Shown: in pieces, positions 39,047-41,139 of the stretch
Numbering within the stretch: the stretch's first letter is position 1
How the letters are laid out: each line of letters opens with the position of its first letter
Origin: Pseudomonadales bacterium
Lineage (GTDB): Bacteria > Pseudomonadota > Gammaproteobacteria > Pseudomonadales > Azotimanducaceae
Direction: 5' to 3'
Assembly: GCA_019090385.1 (NCBI GenBank)
Contig: JAHRWB010000080.1
Span: forward strand, 1-41,139
DNA length: 41,139 nucleotides
Notes under the pieces: model-generated
The model's input: the letters and a program-made list of their open reading frames with translations, nothing else
Told to the model about the DNA's origin: nothing
The model's database searches: none
Position numbers and translations under genes: made by a program

Positions 39047-39488
39047 TTTTTTTCACCATGTCCTGTAGTTCTGGTGGCATGTAATTTTCATCATGCTTTG
39101 CCAGCACTTCGGTCGCTTCAAAGGTGCCGTTATCCAATAACTTACCCGTGGCTATCACTCCCTGCCCCTCTCTAAACATGTCCGGCAATATACCCACATA
39201 TTTGACCGGGAACTCGCTACCCTTAAGGTCAGAAATAGTAAAGCGAACCTCCAGGCTGTCATGTAACCGATTAAGACTGTCAGCCTTTACCATTCCACCT
39301 GCACGAATCTGTATATTTTGGGGCGCACTCCCATCAACCATTTCATCCGGCGGATAGAATAAATTAATGTTCTGATTTAAAGCCTGCATGGTCAGTGTCA
39401 CTGCCAGCGCCAGACCAAAAAATACAAACAAAACAATTAGCAGCCGCTTTTTACGCACTGGGTGCATTGTAAACCCAGATTTCTTCAT
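39036..39488 (-). CDS. ccmE: periplasmic heme chaperone CcmE
   Basis: A 150-residue protein that binds heme covalently in the periplasm and hands it to CcmF. It has one N-terminal helix (about 15-34), an OB-fold beta barrel and the conserved heme site LAKHDENY with H132 and Y136 (E. coli H130, Y134). The length is typical. Its ATG overlaps the ccmD stop (ATGA), and its end overlaps ccmF. Confidence 0.96.
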   Translation of the reverse strand: MKKSGFTMHPVRKKRLLIVLFVFFGLALAVTLTMQALNQNINLFYPPDEMVDGSAPQNIQIRAGGMVKADSLNRLHDSLEVRFTISDLKGSEFPVKYVGILPDMFREGQGVIATGKLLDNGTFEATEVLAKHDENYMPPELQDMVKKNDS

Positions 39489-39679
39489 AGGTGTAACTCC
39501 TTCATATCTTCCCGGCTACGTACTTGCTTCGACATGTACTGGCGAAAAAACGTGCGGCGCAGGGCCCTCACTCGCCAGATATTTCCCAGAATAAGCAGCA
39601 ATGTTAAGCCAAAGGCAAGCCACACATAAAAAGCATGTCCGCCCATGGCCAAAAATGCACCGAAGCTGTCAAAAAACAT
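39485..39679 (-). CDS. ccmD: heme exporter protein CcmD
   Basis: A 64-residue single-helix membrane protein (helix about 13-35, [22 protein letters not shown]) with a basic cytoplasmic tail. It helps release heme-loaded CcmE from the CcmABC complex. The size, the [15 protein letters not shown] start and the place between ccmC and ccmE identify it. Confidence 0.93.
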   Translation of the reverse strand: MFFDSFGAFLAMGGHAFYVWLAFGLTLLLILGNIWRVRALRRTFFRQYMSKQVRSREDMKELHL

Positions 39680-40433
39680 CGTTGTCTACCTCTCCTGCTA
39701 CGACTTCAGCAACCCAGACAGTATTTTGTTCTCTGATCAGTATACCTGTACGTACAGCAGACGTTAGCACCGCTCCAAAAAAACAATACATGCCCAGTAT
39801 ATTCAGCAAAAGCGGAACCCACATCGAAGAAGGCATGGTAGGTGCGCTGGTTAGCGAAATACTGGAACTTTGGTGCAAAGTAAGCCACCAATCTACGGAA
39901 TACTTGATAATGGGAATGTTGATCATTCCAACCACAGCCAACACTGCACAAGCCCGGCCGGCTGTTTCCACACTGGAAATAGCATCCCGCAGCGCACCAA
40001 CGCCAATGAACAGAAACAGCAAAACCAGCATTGAGGTCGTGCGAGCATCCCAAATCCACCATGTGCCCCAGGTTGGTTTGCCCCAAATAGCACCGGTAAA
40101 TAGCGCTATCAAGGTCATTGAAAACCCCAGTGGCACAATCGCGGCAGCCACCACGTCTGCAAGCTTCATCCGCCATACCAGCAGAATTAAACCAGCCACG
40201 CCCATCATCATATAGCTACTCTGAGCAACAATGGCGGTAGGCACATGTATATACATAATTCGGAAACTATTACCTTGTTGGTAATCTGCTGGTGCAAATG
40301 CCAGTCCCCAAACGGTACCGACACTGAGCAACAATACCGCGCCCATGCCAAATACCCATGGCCAAGACCGACTGATGGTGTAAAACCAGCGAGGCGAGCC
40401 TAACTTGTGCCAGAGTGTCTTTAAGATACCCAC
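39669..40433 (-). CDS. ccmC: heme-binding membrane protein CcmC
   Basis: A 254-residue inner-membrane protein with six helices that loads heme onto CcmE. The WWD-domain motif is [16 protein letters not shown], and flanking periplasmic histidines are present in [10 protein letters not shown] and in [10 protein letters not shown]. It overlaps ccmD by eleven bases and lies 33 bases after ccmB. Confidence 0.95.
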   Translation of the reverse strand: MGILKTLWHKLGSPRWFYTISRSWPWVFGMGAVLLLSVGTVWGLAFAPADYQQGNSFRIMYIHVPTAIVAQSSYMMMGVAGLILLVWRMKLADVVAAAIVPLGFSMTLIALFTGAIWGKPTWGTWWIWDARTTSMLVLLFLFIGVGALRDAISSVETAGRACAVLAVVGMINIPIIKYSVDWWLTLHQSSSISLTSAPTMPSSMWVPLLLNILGMYCFFGAVLTSAVRTGILIREQNTVWVAEVVAGEVDNDVF

Positions 40434-40466
40434 TTCACTACCCCACCCCCATTCTACTTTCCATTG

Positions 40467-41139
40467 CTACTGCTCCAGGCTGATCCGTAGCGCTGCAGAA
40501 CCTGCGAACGGCGTTAATGTAATAGACAACACCAAAAATACCGAAAGCCACAATAATTGGCCCGTGTAACCAATACCCTGAGGGTTCCCTGCCATGGCCG
40601 TCGCGCTCGCGCCAAAAATCAAAACAGGAATGTACAGAGGCAGTACCAATAATGCGAGCAATAAACCTCCACCACGAATCGAAACGGTAAGTGCTGCACC
40701 TACTGAACCCAATAAACTGAGCACGGGCGTACCCAGCGCCAGCGTCAACATTAGTACGGGAATACTCTCAACGGGCAGATATAGCATTACAGCGAGCAGC
40801 GGACTAACCAGTACCAGGGGCAAACCGGTAGTAATCCAATGTGCCAGGACCTTGGCCAGCACAAGACTGAACAGAGGGTCACCCTGCAGAACCTGCTGTT
40901 CCAGCGTACCTTCAAGATAATCCCGCTGAAAAAGACTATCCATTGACATCAATACTGATAGCAATGCCAGTACCCACATCACCCCAGGTGCAAGAATACT
41001 CAATATACTGGCATCGGTACCCAGCCCAAAGGGAAAAAGCATAATTGCCAGGGCATAAAACAGCAGGGGATTGATAAAATCTCCGCGAGAGCGAAAACCA
41101 ATCAGCAAATCCCGCTTTAACTGGCCAATAAACTGACGC
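40467..41139 (-). CDS. ccmB: heme exporter membrane subunit CcmB (5' end cut by window)
   Basis: The membrane subunit of the CcmAB ABC transporter, which powers release of heme-loaded CcmE. The frame stays open to the right edge and continues past the TTG at 41108 with QFIGQLKRDLLIGFRSRGDFINP. This aligns with the very N-terminus of E. coli CcmB, so only about one to three residues are missing. Six helices, the conserved LAPGVMWVLALLSVLM and the AKVLAHWITTGLPLVLVSPL region are seen. ccmA is expected immediately upstream, outside the window. Confidence 0.94.
   Translation of the reverse strand, partial: RQFIGQLKRDLLIGFRSRGDFINPLLFYALAIMLFPFGLGTDASILSILAPGVMWVLALLSVLMSMDSLFQRDYLEGTLEQQVLQGDPLFSLVLAKVLAHWITTGLPLVLVSPLLAVMLYLPVESIPVLMLTLALGTPVLSLLGSVGAALTVSIRGGGLLLALLVLPLYIPVLIFGASATAMAGNPQGIGYTGQLLWLSVFLVLSITLTPFAGSAALRISLEQ

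Overview
The window reads as ordinary chromosome of a gammaproteobacterium, probably a marine aerobic lineage near the Pseudomonadales/Cellvibrionales. Supporting points are a Pseudomonas-type NrdA with two ATP-cones, the gamma-typical smc-zipA-ligA block, a PhoP/PhoQ-like pair, a YcfJ-like glycine-zipper protein and a System I cytochrome c maturation operon. The family-level placement is inference. I see no rRNA, tRNA, CRISPR array, insertion sequence, integrase or prophage gene.

Layout, left to right. 1-1793: the 5' part of a PilZ-DUF1631 gene and a membrane diguanylate cyclase, both on the minus strand and both tied to c-di-GMP. 1914-8259: glpK (minus) divergent from nrdA-nrdB (plus). The spacer between them carries two good matches to the NrdR box. 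nrdB has an unusual low-complexity N-terminus with an 18-bp triple repeat. 8428-12888: an acyl-CoA catabolism island of two dissimilar acyl-CoA dehydrogenases and an alpha/beta hydrolase (minus), divergent from a crotonase-family enzyme (plus). The crotonase is followed closely by a long DUF349 protein.

15844-18973 (minus): a PepSY protein and PhoP/PhoQ-like regulators in one operon, behind a YcfJ-like envelope protein. 19196-22720 (plus): a DoxX-family membrane protein and a pitrilysin-like M16 protease predicted to be a lipoprotein. 22730-33544 (minus): a DinG-type helicase, a FapA/DUF342 protein, ligA, zipA and smc. The start region of smc has been tandemly copied, leaving decoy start codons upstream. 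33786-34460: a GntR-family regulator.

34679-41139 (minus): ccmB (cut by the window edge), ccmC, ccmD, ccmE, ccmF, ccmG/dsbE, ccmH and ccmI. Most of these overlap by a few bases, as in a single tightly coupled operon, and ccmA is expected just beyond the right edge. The content is mostly housekeeping. The most interesting signals are small: the repeated R1-binding-like tail at the NrdB N-terminus, the duplicated smc start, an NrdR-like box against glpK, and the paired acyl-CoA dehydrogenases with complementary features.
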